Part shown: positions 1-8,332 of the stretch, in pieces
Position numbering within the stretch: the stretch's first letter is position 1
Layout of the letters: every line of letters starts with the position of its first letter
Notes under the pieces: generated by a model
Told to the model about the DNA's origin: nothing
The model's input: only the letters and a program-made list of their open reading frames with translations
Database searches by the model: none
Program-made: the position numbers and the translations under genes
Assembly: GCA_030603035.1 (NCBI GenBank)
Contig: JAUVYQ010000009.1
Coordinates: forward strand, 1 to 33,843
Reading direction: 5' to 3'
Source: Phycisphaerae bacterium
Lineage (GTDB): Bacteria; Planctomycetota; Phycisphaerae; Sedimentisphaerales; SG8-4
Length of the DNA: 33,843 bases

Positions 1-507
1 GGTAAGCCACAGAGAGCACGGAGGGCGCAGAGGAAAATTTAACCACGAATTAACACGAATTGACACAAATTTATTAGACAGGATAACAGGATTAGGTGGG
101 ATTTGTTTTAGCCAGCTTTGGCGTTTTCGGCCATACCTTTCCTCGAAGCAAGCTTCTGCGAAAGGCCCGGCCTTATCCGCCGGGTTCCGTCGAAGCCGGA
201 CCCCATTTGGGAAGCTGCCGAAAAAGGTGTTTAATTAGCCACGAAAAAGCACTCGTGCTACGGAGCAAGTACTTCGCAGAGTAGGACAAAATGCACAAAA
301 GGGACAAAAAAACAGCCAAAAAAGCACTTTTTTGGGCTGCCCTTTTTCCTATTGAAATCCGAACTCTATCACCTATAATCTCCCTAAAGTGTGCGGATTT
401 CCTTGTGTTGACCCCGGCTTGTGGGTGCGCAGGAGCTCACCCTGGGGGCAGGCGGGAATTGTGGGTTTTGGGTAGTGTGTGGTTTCCAACAAGAGAGAGA
501 AAAGCTG
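1..507. other. Left-edge region without a convincing gene
   Basis: No convincing gene is visible in these 507 bases. The first 70 bases are made of words such as CACAGAGAGCACGG and AACCACGAATTAACACGAA, a type of low-complexity spacer that recurs in the window (around 5190 and 10152). Bases 138-220 hold small inverted repeats (CGAAGC/GCTTC) and a GGACCCCATTT word that also occurs near 6615 and 33557. At 313-339 a CAGCC-A6-G arm faces a CTTTTTTGGGCTG arm and is followed by CCCTTTTTCC, so it could act as a weak terminator for whatever lies to the left. A promoter for the next gene lies at 352-379. Two short reading frames here have no recognisable protein features. Confidence 0.5.
352..379 (+). 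promoter_or_regulatory. Putative sigma-70 type promoter of the OLD nuclease gene
   Basis: TTGAAA at 352-357 and a perfect TATAAT at 374-379 are separated by 16 bases. It lies about 130 bases upstream of the ATG at 508 and points into that gene. This is a sequence match only. Confidence 0.45.
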
Positions 508-2496
508 ATGAAATTGTCAGAGCTTAAAATTGAAAACTTTCGGTCATTTAAGAATGAGACTATTCGGTTTGATGACTACAACTGTCTAGTGGGGCCGAAT
601 GGGTCAGGGAAATCTGTAGTCCTTATGGCTTTGAATATTTTCTTTCAGGAAAGCGAGTCTACAGTGACGGATGTGCGGACCTTAAGTATAGAAGACTTTC
701 ATCATAAGAATAAAGACGAGCCGGTGATAATTACAATGACGTTTGAAGGCCTTTCTGAGGCCGCGCAGGAGGAATTCAAAGAATATTATCGACAGGGAAA
801 GTTGGTTATATTTGCTAAGGCAGTATGGGACGATGCAACACAAAGTGCTCCGGTTAAGCATTTTGGGTCGCGGTTAGTAATGAGAGAATTTTCAGGGTTT
901 TTTAAAGCAGAAAAAGAAGGGAAAAGTGTATCTGAGCGTAGGGAAATTTATCGTGGGATTCGGGTTAAGTTTCCGGAACTACAGAACATCTCGACGGGGA
1001 CTGGGATGAGGGCTGCATTAAGAGAGCATGAAGAGAAGCACCCGAAGAAGTGTATTTTTCTAGATGAGCCTAATCAATTCTACGGGTTTACAAAAGGTCA
1101 GTATCATCTGGAAAACTATATTCAGTGGGTCTATGTTCCAGCCGTGAAGGATGCATCCACTGAGCAAGAGGAAGGGACCAAAACGGCACTAGGTCAGTTG
1201 CTTGCCCGAACGGTACGTACTAAACTGGATTTCACTGACGCAATTGATGGGCTAAGGAGTGATCTCGAAGAGAAGTACAGGCTTCTTCTGAGGGATAAGA
1301 AAGAAGCTCTGGACGCACTTCAACTCTCTATTGAGAAACGGCTGCAAGACTATGGTGACCCTCGGGCAGTGCTCAAACTTGACTGGCACCTTGACCCCAA
1401 AGCCTCTGTTACGGTCCGCGAGCCGCTTGCTCGGGCGAGCATTGGATATGCCGACTTCATAGGAGAGGTCGCGCGGGCTGGCCATGGAATGCAAAGGGGC
1501 TTTCTGCTGGCAATTCTTCACGAGTTGGTGGGAAATGAGGAAAAAGGAGGGCCGAAGCTCCTTCTGGGGATTGAGGAGCCCGAACTTTATCAGCATCCGC
1601 CGCAAGCTCAGCATCTTGCGGACGTATTAGAGAGATTGTCGTTGCCAGGAAATAATGCCCAGATTATTGTTACAACGCACAGTCCATACTTTGTGAGAAG
1701 CGAATTGTTTGAAAATATTCGCATGTTTTGTAAGTCTGAAAGAGAACATTGCACAAAGATAAGTTGGACCACCCATGAGAAGGTCGAAGGTAGGCTTGCG
1801 AAAGTGTTAGGACAGGAGCCTAAATCGCCAACGACTGCTATGGCTATCGTTAATCAGATTATGCACCCGTCACAAAGAGAACTCTTTTTCACGACTTTTG
1901 CAGTTCTTGTGGAAGGACCTGAAGATGTTGCGTATATATCGAGTCACCTCCACCTTTCCGGACAATGGAGGAAGTTTAGAGAATTGGGATGTCATTTTAT
2001 CGTAAGCGGTGGGAAAACAAGCTTGATCAGATTTCTGGCTATCGCAAAAGAATTGGATATTTGGGTTTTTGTTTTGTTCGACTCAGATGCTAAATCCTTG
2101 AGAAAAAAAGTTGAGACTACTAAGGGCGATCTTGACAAGCACATACAAGCTAAAGAGAATCTCAAAAACAATTCAAGGATTAACTCATCAATATTGAAAC
2201 TTTGTAATGCTAGCAATGCTACTGCATTGCCGGACAAAACATTGTGGCTTCCGAGTGTTGTGGTTTGGCCTGATACAATTAGTTCAACGGTCAAGGAGGA
2301 ATGCGGTGAAGAGGCTTGGAATATCGCAGAGAATGAGGTCCGGAAGAATCTGGAATTGAAAAGTGGAATAACTCAAAGAAATCCCATACTCATTACAGCA
2401 ACACTGGAAGAGCTTTGTAAGCAGAACAAGAAATCTGCCTCCCTTGTGAAGCTATGCGCTGCCATCCTCCAGGATGCCCAGAAAACGAAAATTTGA
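508..2496 (+). CDS. OLD-family ATP-dependent endonuclease (AAA ATPase + TOPRIM)
   Basis: A 662-residue protein of the OLD (overcoming lysogenisation defect) family: an ABC-type ATPase fused to a TOPRIM nuclease, known in several anti-phage systems. Seen: N-terminal strand LKIENFRSFKN, Walker A GPNGSGKS at residues 29-36, a Walker B-like GIEEPELYQHP near 351-361, the TTHSP switch near 388-392, then TOPRIM signatures VLVEGPEDVAYI (about 467-478) and FDSDAKS (about 524). The reading frame opens at a GTG at 421, but I chose the ATG at 508 because GAGAGAGAAAAG sits just upstream and the conserved N-terminus starts there. The KTSC gene follows after 15 bases, so the two are probably one operon. No UvrD-like GajB helicase is adjacent, so it is not an obvious Gabija pair. 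Family call is firm; a defence role is inferred. Confidence 0.85.
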   Translation: MKLSELKIENFRSFKNETIRFDDYNCLVGPNGSGKSVVLMALNIFFQESESTVTDVRTLSIEDFHHKNKDEPVIITMTFEGLSEAAQEEFKEYYRQGKLVIFAKAVWDDATQSAPVKHFGSRLVMREFSGFFKAEKEGKSVSERREIYRGIRVKFPELQNISTGTGMRAALREHEEKHPKKCIFLDEPNQFYGFTKGQYHLENYIQWVYVPAVKDASTEQEEGTKTALGQLLARTVRTKLDFTDAIDGLRSDLEEKYRLLLRDKKEALDALQLSIEKRLQDYGDPRAVLKLDWHLDPKASVTVREPLARASIGYADFIGEVARAGHGMQRGFLLAILHELVGNEEKGGPKLLLGIEEPELYQHPPQAQHLADVLERLSLPGNNAQIIVTTHSPYFVRSELFENIRMFCKSEREHCTKISWTTHEKVEGRLAKVLGQEPKSPTTAMAIVNQIMHPSQRELFFTTFAVLVEGPEDVAYISSHLHLSGQWRKFRELGCHFIVSGGKTSLIRFLAIAKELDIWVFVLFDSDAKSLRKKVETTKGDLDKHIQAKENLKNNSRINSSILKLCNASNATALPDKTLWLPSVVVWPDTISSTVKEECGEEAWNIAENEVRKNLELKSGITQRNPILITATLEELCKQNKKSASLVKLCAAILQDAQKTKI

Positions 2497-2511
2497 AAGA
2501 GGGGTACCCGA

Positions 2512-2724
2512 GTGGACAGAGTTTCGGTAGTGTCGACCAATATTCGTTCAGTAGGTTATGATCCTGAATCGTCAACGCTCGAAGTAGAATTCAATTCTGG
2601 GAGTATTTATCAGTACCTAGATGTGCCAGAGAGTGAGTATGAGGGACTCATGAATGCAGCGTCTAAAGGGAGATACCTCAATAGGAACATCAAGGGTCGT
2701 TATGAAGATATAAAGGTCAGGTGA
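2512..2724 (+). CDS. KTSC-domain small protein
   Basis: A 70-residue protein that is essentially one KTSC domain: VVSTNIRSVGYDPESSTLEV, then SIYQYLDVPESEYEGLMNA and a C-terminal SKGRYLNRNIKGRYE. The domain is found alone or fused to other proteins, including a lysyl-tRNA synthetase-related group; its biochemical role is not established to my knowledge. Start is GTG at 2512, preceded by AAAGAGGGG at a suitable distance. The 15-base gap to the OLD nuclease suggests co-transcription and translational coupling. Full length for a stand-alone KTSC protein. Confidence 0.75.
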   Translation: MDRVSVVSTNIRSVGYDPESSTLEVEFNSGSIYQYLDVPESEYEGLMNAASKGRYLNRNIKGRYEDIKVR

Positions 2725-2801
2725 AAAATAGAAGCTTAGCCTTTTGAAAAAGTTGATTGAGTCTGCAAAAATAGGTGGGTGGTTTTCATAATTTAACTTT
2801 C

Positions 2802-2830
2802 TTGACGGGGGCTATAAGTGTTTGTATAAA
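2802..2830 (+). promoter_or_regulatory. Putative promoter of the restriction-remnant / EVE operon
   Basis: TTGACG at 2802-2807 and TATAAA at 2825-2830 with the ideal 17-base spacer. It lies 33 bases before the TTG start of the restriction-enzyme stub and would drive the genes to about 4218. Confidence 0.5.
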
Positions 2831-2863
2831 TAAGTAATTCTTTATTAGAAGAAAGGGCTGGAT

Positions 2864-3076
2864 TTGGAAAAGCAAGGTCATTTAGTTTGGCTTTTTGAAG
2901 ATGAAGAAGTCGTAAGTAAGGTAAAACAACGGCTTCCGCGATTGTTTCAACTTGCTGAACTGGAAAGTTCACGGGCAGGGAAGGTCGGGATGCAAGTCGG
3001 GTCGATTCGAGAAAACGTAATAGTCGCTTTGCTAATGTACAAATTTCGCGAACAAAGCATCAAGATAGGATTGTGA
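2864..3076 (+). pseudogene. N-terminal stub of a ThaI-like type II restriction endonuclease
   Basis: Only 70 residues, starting at TTG 2864 with GAAAGG upstream. The segment LPRLFQLAELESSRAGKVGM followed by QVGSIRENVIVALLMYKF matches my memory of the N-terminal region of ThaI-family type II restriction endonucleases, which are usually around 200 residues or more. After KFR the match ends and a stop follows at 3074-3076; no continuation is visible in other frames before the next gene at 3101. The catalytic part is therefore missing and the product should be inactive. Together with the methyltransferase fragment at 4194-4820 it points to a decayed restriction-modification system. The family name comes from recall and needs an alignment; the truncation is conditional on it. 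Confidence 0.5.
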
Positions 3077-3100
3077 CCCAACATCAAGGAGACAAAGTAA

Positions 3101-3922
3101 ATGGCAAATCACTGGATGGCAGTGGGAACTCAGGAAAATTGGAAGGAAGCATTCGAAAAAGGTAATATTTGGGGCCTTAGAGAAAGACAAAAACGCCATT
3201 GGAGTGCTCTGGAAGAAGAGGACGTGGTTTTCTTTTATGTTATGCGCCCGGTTGCTGGCATAATTGGATACGGGATCGTCAAAACGAAATTCCGCCAGAC
3301 TCAGCCGCTCTGGTACGAAGAACTTGACAAAAACAAAGTATTATGGCCATTGCGATTCGAGTTTAACGTTGAACACTGCCTTCCCCCGGACGAATGGGAA
3401 AGAGATAAGATAACCTCCGAGTTGTTAAGATATAAGACAGGAGTTGGGTTTCAACAGATCGATTCTTCGATGGCTCAAGAGATCATCTCAAAATTTAGAG
3501 AGCGTGAGACCTTAGAGTCAGAAGAGCCACTCTCTCATAAAGAGATTCAGCAAAAGTTGATCGAGATTGGTAAGCTGCAAAATTATATTGCCGAGGGAGA
3601 GTATTCTTTTGACTTGGGAAGACTCGACGTTGTGTGGAGGAGAGTACAGCAATCTGTACCGACATACGTTTTTGAGGTGAACGTAAAGGGCGATCTTTAT
3701 CATGACCTGGCGAAGCTGAAACATGCTTTTGACCTATGGAATAGTAACATTTTCATTATAGCTTCTGATACCAATGAAGCTAAAGTAAGGCAGATGCTTT
3801 CGGGCAGCTTTCATGAGATTGCTGAGCGTTTAAGATTCATCGATCTCGAAAAGGTCAGAAGGCTCCATGAACGCAAGAAAGACCTTATAGAACTTGAAAA
3901 GGAATTCGGCATCTATAAATGA
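3101..3922 (+). CDS. EVE-domain protein with a PD-(D/E)XK nuclease-like C-terminal domain
   Basis: A 273-residue two-domain protein. Residues 1 to about 135 form an EVE domain (start MANHWMAVGTQENW, then HWSALEEEDVVFFYVM and GIIGYGIV); EVE domains belong to the PUA-like fold and several bind modified bases in DNA. The C-terminal half has the layout of a restriction-type fold: E165/E167 on a helix, D176 in LDVVW, then YVFEVN with E192, and a helix with KLKHAF. N194 stands where a Lys, Gln or Glu is usual, so catalysis is uncertain. The start has AAGGAG 10 bases upstream. A role as a modification-dependent (type IV-like) restriction factor is inferred from the domains and from its place between restriction and methylase remnants. 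EVE call firm, nuclease call moderate. Confidence 0.7.
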   Translation: MANHWMAVGTQENWKEAFEKGNIWGLRERQKRHWSALEEEDVVFFYVMRPVAGIIGYGIVKTKFRQTQPLWYEELDKNKVLWPLRFEFNVEHCLPPDEWERDKITSELLRYKTGVGFQQIDSSMAQEIISKFRERETLESEEPLSHKEIQQKLIEIGKLQNYIAEGEYSFDLGRLDVVWRRVQQSVPTYVFEVNVKGDLYHDLAKLKHAFDLWNSNIFIIASDTNEAKVRQMLSGSFHEIAERLRFIDLEKVRRLHERKKDLIELEKEFGIYK

Positions 3923-3933
3923 AGGAGGCTATT

Positions 3934-4218
3934 ATGGGCTGCCACGTCTGGTTGGAACAATGCCAATATTGTGGCTTTGAAGAAATGATCGTTTCCAGCT
4001 ATAACAACCTCTACTTTGAGGTAACATGCCAAATATGCGGTTATGTAAAATCGACTGAGGAGAAGGTCCCTGATGAACAAGATGTTCAGCTTGCAAAACG
4101 AGCACTGAGCGAAATGGGTGCTAAAGAAAAACAGAAAGCGGTCGAGCTATACCACGAGTACAATATTCCGCTTATCGCGAGACTAAAAAGGGAATCTCCG
4201 GACGCCGGGCCTGCATAA
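3934..4218 (+). CDS. Small zinc-ribbon protein with chimeric C-terminus
   Basis: A 94-residue protein with two CxxC knuckles (CQYCGF and CQICGY, residues about 10-13 and 32-35) that should bind one zinc, followed by a charged helical tail. I do not recognise the family. The frame allows an ATG at 3919 overlapping the EVE gene stop, but a strong AAGGAGG at 3922-3928 with a 5-base gap favours ATG 3934. Its last residues (about ESPDAGPA) and stop codon lie in DNA that, read in another frame, encodes conserved methyltransferase sequence (see 4194-4820). So the original C-terminus was probably replaced by a deletion that fused this gene to the methylase remnant. Likely co-transcribed with the EVE gene. 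Confidence 0.6.
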   Translation: MGCHVWLEQCQYCGFEEMIVSSYNNLYFEVTCQICGYVKSTEEKVPDEQDVQLAKRALSEMGAKEKQKAVELYHEYNIPLIARLKRESPDAGPA

Positions 4219-4820
4219 ATATTGCTAACCTTGGTAGAAAACCTTATATACCGCTGCACAGGTATATTATCGAAGACATGCTCGACATTGGCTTTTTTAT
4301 GAGAGGCGAAATCTTATGGAATAAGGCCAACAGTGCAAGCCCTTCTACCGCCTGGGGCAGTTGGTTGTCTGCCGGAAATCCCGTGTTAAGAGACATTCAC
4401 GAGTATATTTTAGTTTTTTCAAAAGAGTCTTTTTCAAGAAAAAGACACAGCAAGAAAAGTACCATTTCCAGAGACGAATTTCTCGAATGGACAAAAAGTG
4501 TCTGGACATTTCCAGCGGTCTCTGCTCGGAGCATTGGGCATCCGGCACCATTTCCAGTGGAATTACCATATCGGCTGATTCAGCTTTACACGTTTGAAGG
4601 AGATGTTGTTCTGGACCCGTTCGTTGGTAGTGGGCAGGCTTCAATCGCTGCGATAAAAGCAAACCGTCACTACGTAGGATATGATACAAACGAGGAATAT
4701 GTGAAGCTGTCTGAGAAAAGGATCAAGAAATTTGAATTTGATTTTAAGGCTCCCGAATTATTTGACGTTGAAGGTCAGAAAAGGGGCAAAAAGAAGCCTG
4801 TAATGTCTACGGCTAAGTGA
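4194..4820 (+). pseudogene. C-terminal fragment of a beta-class DNA N4/N6 methyltransferase
   Basis: Conserved methyltransferase sequence begins before any start codon: from about 4197 the frame reads SGRRACINIANLGRKPYIPL, continues through RGEILWNKANSASPSTAWGS and NPVLRDIHEYILVFSK, and ends with the SAM-binding DPFVGSGQASIAA motif and a helix to the stop at 4820. In the beta class, the catalytic (D/S/N)PP(Y/W) motif lies upstream of these blocks; it is absent, and the frame is closed by a stop at 4122 with no ATG, GTG or TTG before the ATG at 4278. The zinc-ribbon gene overlaps the breakpoint. The product would lack the catalytic motif, so I call it a remnant. It was probably the partner of the endonuclease stub at 2864. 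Confidence 0.75.
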
Positions 4821-4851
4821 AAAGACAAGGTATTCTGGTTTCAGTCAAAGT

Positions 4852-4869
4852 GGTGCGAAATATCGCACC
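4852..4869. repeat. Small perfect hairpin downstream of the methylase remnant
   Basis: GGTGCGA at 4852-4858 and TCGCACC at 4863-4869 are perfect complements around AATA. No T run follows, so it is more likely a dispersed palindrome than a rho-independent terminator. Confidence 0.5.
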
Positions 4870-5149
4870 CTACCCTCTCAGGAATGACAAACGGAAATTC
4901 GACGAAGATTTGCGCCCCTTGGTGTTTTCGTTCTTTAGTTAGATAAAATAGCGTAATAGACCGTAAAAGTCAAGGGAAAAGCTAATTGGTGAATGGTGGG
5001 ACGGTTAGACGGACGTTTTAGATGTGGCAATAAAACAGGGCACTGCTACATCATGCCCCACTGAGGCCCATTATCTATGGTCGAAAACAGCCAACAAAAA
5101 TGCTGGAAAATCTCGCCGGGCAGCGACCAAATTTAGCACAATAAAAATA

Positions 5150-5178
5150 TTGACAATTACTGAGACGGGTGCTAATTT
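5150..5178 (+). promoter_or_regulatory. Putative promoter upstream of the SH3-domain protein
   Basis: A perfect TTGACA at 5150-5155 and TAATTT at 5173-5178 with a 17-base spacer, about 175 bases before the ATG at 5353 and in the right direction. The long leader leaves room for a further start site. Confidence 0.4.
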
Positions 5179-5352
5179 GAAGCTCAAAGAAGACTAACCG
5201 CTGAGAACGCGGAGAAAGAAGAAAACAGAAGAAAAAGAATATGGACTCCTGCTTTCGCAGAAATGATAATATTAAAACTCGGCGGTAAAAAAGTAAAATC
5301 GATTGGCGATTTGGTTGTTTTTAGATAAGAACCTTTTTTTGGAGATGAAAAA

Positions 5353-6597
5353 ATGGAATTTCACATCAATTTAGCAAAAGACACGGGGCCGAAGAAACTC
5401 AAAACTCAAAACTCAAAACTCAAAACTGTCGACACCGGGGTTATCTTCATTCTCGTTATTTTAGCGGTTTTGGCGTCCGCGGGTTTTGGGCGGGAAGCTG
5501 CTGGGCCACCTGAAAGAGCTGCTCCAGCCGGCGGCGCAAGAGCCGGTGTCCCCTCTTTTCCCTATGTTGCCGAGATAACCGGCGATAACGTCAACATTCG
5601 TTCCGGTCGGGGCACGAATTATTACAGCTGCGGCAAGCTAAATAAAGGTGACAGAGTAAAAGTGGTCGACCACCAACTCGGCTGGTCCTGCATTGTTCCG
5701 CCCGCGGGCAGTTTCTCCTGGATTTCAACGAAGTATATTGGCATTGACCCGGATAAACCTACTGTTGGTATTGTTACCGGCGACGGTGTTCTTGTCTATG
5801 CGGGCTCGGATTTGATAAAGCCAATGCACTCTACGACTAAGCAGCCAAAGCTCAACTGGGGCGATAAAGTGAAGCTGCTGGGCGAAGTGAAGGACAATTA
5901 TTACAAAATTGCTCCGCCGGCTGGTGCCTACCTCTGGGTAAGCACCCAATATACAAAGGCCCTGGGCCCGGTTGGAAAGGTCCCGCCAACTGTTGTTGTC
6001 CCTCCCCCTACTGTGGTCCGTCCCCCCGTGGTTGTCCGCACGGATATTTCCGCTGAGGCCACGCTCAAAAAATATAAGGCTCTGGAAAACCTAATCGAGG
6101 CCGAGCGAGTCAAACCAATAGTTCAGCAGAATTATGAAAATATAAAGAAAGCGCTCGCTGAAATTGTCGGCAGCGAAAAGGCCGGCAAGGCTGCACGCTA
6201 TTCGGAGTTTGCGCTAAAGCTGGTAGAGCGTTATGAATTGGCTTTCAAAGTCGAGAAGGCTGTTCGACTTCAGGATGCAGAGTTGCAGCGGATTCTGGAG
6301 GGGATAGATAAAGCCCGCACCATAAGGCTGGCTGAAGTTGAAGACCTTGGCAGATTTGCAGTTATAGGGCAGCTTAGAACTTCAAGCGTTTACGGCCCTG
6401 AGCCGGAACTAAAACACTACCTGATAATTGACGATTCCGGCAAAAGCGTTTGTTACGCTTTACCGACCGGCTCAGCCTCGAATATGGATTTGAGCAAACT
6501 CGAAGGCCGAAAGGTCGGCCTGGTCGGAACAATCGAGCCGCATCCGCAAACGGCAGGGGCCCTGGTGCGATTTACAGAAACAGTTGAGCTAAACTAA
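5353..6597 (+). CDS. Exported or membrane-anchored protein with two bacterial SH3 domains
   Basis: A 414-residue protein. A hydrophobic segment (about residues 28-45, GVIFILVILAVLASAGF) serves as signal peptide or anchor. Two bacterial SH3 domains follow, at about 71-135 (GDNVNIRSGRGTNYYSCGKL, ending WISTKYI) and about 140-200 (ending LWVSTQYTK), each with the PPAG-W turn typical of these peptidoglycan- or ligand-binding folds. A proline-rich linker (about 215-232) leads to a charged helical region and a compact C-terminal domain. ATG 5353 has GGAG eight bases upstream. The pre-signal residues LKTQNSKLKT are encoded by a tandem AAAACTC repeat at 5398-5427, so part of the N-terminus may be a recent repeat expansion. 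A role at the cell envelope is inferred. Confidence 0.7.
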   Translation: MEFHINLAKDTGPKKLKTQNSKLKTVDTGVIFILVILAVLASAGFGREAAGPPERAAPAGGARAGVPSFPYVAEITGDNVNIRSGRGTNYYSCGKLNKGDRVKVVDHQLGWSCIVPPAGSFSWISTKYIGIDPDKPTVGIVTGDGVLVYAGSDLIKPMHSTTKQPKLNWGDKVKLLGEVKDNYYKIAPPAGAYLWVSTQYTKALGPVGKVPPTVVVPPPTVVRPPVVVRTDISAEATLKKYKALENLIEAERVKPIVQQNYENIKKALAEIVGSEKAGKAARYSEFALKLVERYELAFKVEKAVRLQDAELQRILEGIDKARTIRLAEVEDLGRFAVIGQLRTSSVYGPEPELKHYLIIDDSGKSVCYALPTGSASNMDLSKLEGRKVGLVGTIEPHPQTAGALVRFTETVELN

Positions 6598-6614
6598 TCG
6601 GCTTCTAAACTAAC

Positions 6615-6647
6615 GGGACCCCATTTTGTCCCGCAAAATGGGGTCCC
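6615..6647. repeat. Perfect 14-bp palindrome (GGGACCCCATTTTG family)
   Basis: Arms at 6615-6628 and 6634-6647 are exactly complementary around TCCCG. It sits just after the stop of the SH3 gene and faces the end of the converging oxidoreductase gene, so it could terminate either, although no strong T run follows. The same word occurs near 198 and 33557. Confidence 0.7.
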
Positions 6648-6769
6648 TTAAACAAGTTTTCTGTTGCCGGGGACTGCTGCCAGCCGCATCGGCAGGGGGT
6701 AATCTCTTCCGTTGCACTTTAGATTGCTTCGCTTCGCTCGCAATGACGGAGACGGGAAAAATTATTTCT

Positions 6770-7945
6770 TCAGGATTTCTTGAATGCGGTCCATTTCTGC
6801 CTGCTCTTAGTGCTGGCCAAAACGGTTTCAATGAAGAGCATACCTCGCAGGCCGTCGTCAACATTCGGAAAGTCCAGTGCCAGTTTATCAGGTTTTGTCC
6901 TGGTCAATCTTGCACGCAGGGTATCGGCGAAGTTGCAGTAGACGTTAGCGAAGGCCTCAAAGAAGGCTTCGGGATGACCGGACGGCAGGCGTGTAGCACG
7001 ACCCGCCGCAGGGCTTTTGGCACCCACATAATCGTTACCGCGGTGCCAAACCTGCACGGGCCCGTCCGGAACCTTGACGTAGAGGTAGTTGGGATGCTCC
7101 TGATGCCATTCCAGACTTTTCTCTTCACCATATATCCAGATGGCCAGGTTGTTTTCTTCGCCTATGGAAATCTGGCTGGCGTGAAGGATTCCCCTGGCAC
7201 CGTTATTGAAGCGAAGCAGGCAGTTGCCGTCGTCGTCCAAGCGGCGGCCCTTGACAAAAATCGTCAGGTCCGCACAGATGTAGGTAATCTTCAGCCCGGT
7301 GATGTATTCCGAGAGGTTCTCAGCGTGCGTGCCGATATCACCCATACAGCCGGCGCCGCCGCTTTGCTTTGGGTCGGTTCGCCAGGCGGCCTGCATCTGC
7401 CCTGTTCTCTCCAGCGGCGTGGCCAGCCAGCCCTGTGGATACTGCACGACAATCTTGCGGACCTTACCAAGCTCACCGCCCCGCACCATATCCCGCGCCA
7501 GCTTTACCATCGGGTAACCGGTGTAATTGTGCATCAGGCCAAACACTCTGCGGGACTTTTTGACGAGTTTTCGCAAATCCTTTGCTTCTTTGACGTTGAA
7601 CGTCATCGGTTTTTCGCACATCACGTGGAAGCCCGCATTTAGAAAATCTCCAGCGATAGGAAAATGCCAGTTGTTTGGCGCGGTGACCGAGACGAAATCG
7701 ATTCTTTCACCATCGGGCCACTTAAGCTCCCGCTCTATCATCTCCTCGTAGTTCCGGTACACCCGCCTGGGATTGAGGCCGAGCTCGCGTCCCATCTGCT
7801 TGGACTTGCGTGGGTTAATGTCGAACGCCCCCGCTACCAGCTCGATGCCGCCGTCCATACGAGATGCTTTGCGATGTACCTCACCAATAAACGCTCCCGG
7901 TCCCCCGCCAACCATTCCCATCTTCAATTTTCGGTTGAGTTTCAT
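6770..7945 (-). CDS. Gfo/Idh/MocA-family oxidoreductase
   Basis: A 391-residue NAD(P)-dependent sugar oxidoreductase. The N-terminal Rossmann fold shows [16 protein letters not shown] (residues 9-24), then the family EKP signature in HVMCEKPMT (about 130) and a C-terminal alpha/beta domain with the substrate-site DIGTHAENL. The substrate is likely a sugar or sugar acid but cannot be read from sequence. ATG 7945 is preceded on the minus strand by AAAGGAG. A long plus-strand reading frame over the same bases is a shadow. It converges on the SH3 gene; the spacer 6598-6769 carries a palindrome and a CTTCGCTTCGCTCGCAATGA word found again near 31460. Family firm, substrate unknown. Confidence 0.85.
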   Translation of the reverse strand: MKLNRKLKMGMVGGGPGAFIGEVHRKASRMDGGIELVAGAFDINPRKSKQMGRELGLNPRRVYRNYEEMIERELKWPDGERIDFVSVTAPNNWHFPIAGDFLNAGFHVMCEKPMTFNVKEAKDLRKLVKKSRRVFGLMHNYTGYPMVKLARDMVRGGELGKVRKIVVQYPQGWLATPLERTGQMQAAWRTDPKQSGGAGCMGDIGTHAENLSEYITGLKITYICADLTIFVKGRRLDDDGNCLLRFNNGARGILHASQISIGEENNLAIWIYGEEKSLEWHQEHPNYLYVKVPDGPVQVWHRGNDYVGAKSPAAGRATRLPSGHPEAFFEAFANVYCNFADTLRARLTRTKPDKLALDFPNVDDGLRGMLFIETVLASTKSRQKWTAFKKS

Positions 7946-8156
7946 ACCTGCTCCTTTCGATAAAATATTCGCGCGCGTAACGTTACTGCTCTTAATAGTT
8001 CACAAATTTACTCTGTCCAAAAATACCGTCTTCCATAAAAAATATCGTTTTAAGATTATAGAGATTCAAACCAGCAAGGCAAGTCAAAATAACAAAATTT
8101 GGGTTGACAATAGTTGAGTGGAAGTTATAAATTCATCAGTGTCAACTGCGAACCCT

Positions 8157-8233
8157 GTCATTCTGAACCCGCCGAAAGGGGGTGAAGAATCTCTTCTTCG
8201 TTAGCTAGATTCTTCGCTCACGCTCAGAATGAC
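8157..8233. repeat. Long imperfect palindrome of the TCATTCTGA...TCAGAATGA type
   Basis: Outer arms GTCATTCTGA (8157-8166) and TCAGAATGAC (8224-8233) are perfect complements, as are inner arms GAAGAATCT (8184-8192) and AGATTCTTC (8207-8215). This type of palindrome is a known dispersed repeat in many bacterial genomes. Related words (CGCTCGCAATGACGG) stand at about 6735 and 31470. Confidence 0.75.
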
Positions 8234-8332
8234 AAAAAGCGACAATTTCCCTATACGGGTGCTTTATTGAACGGAACGATTGAAACATTGCTCGTTCTTT
8301 GGGCCAACCGATTTTTGGACGGAGACTTTTTA

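Larger units (their letters stand above)
4821..5352. other. Intergenic region between the defence island and the SH3 protein
   Basis: No gene is supported in these 530 bases. They hold a hairpin at 4852-4869, a promoter-like pair at 5150-5178, a low-complexity word stretch around 5197-5240 (CTGAGAACGCGGAGAAAG) and a small CTGC-TTTC-GCAG hairpin near 5253. A 21-codon frame starts at about 5262 without a recognisable product. Confidence 0.45.

Noticed and set aside
96..527. Two short plus-strand frames (96-284 and 291-527) at the left edge
   Set aside because: Composition follows repeat words, there is no recognisable domain, and the second overlaps the start region of the OLD gene in another frame.
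4278..4820. Methyltransferase as an intact 180-residue gene starting at ATG 4278
   Set aside because: Conserved sequence continues at least 80 bases upstream of that ATG in the same frame, there is no ribosome site, and the catalytic motif is absent.
6626..7642. 338-codon plus-strand frame
   Set aside because: Antisense to a clear Gfo/Idh/MocA gene with full family motifs; its translation has no protein-like pattern.
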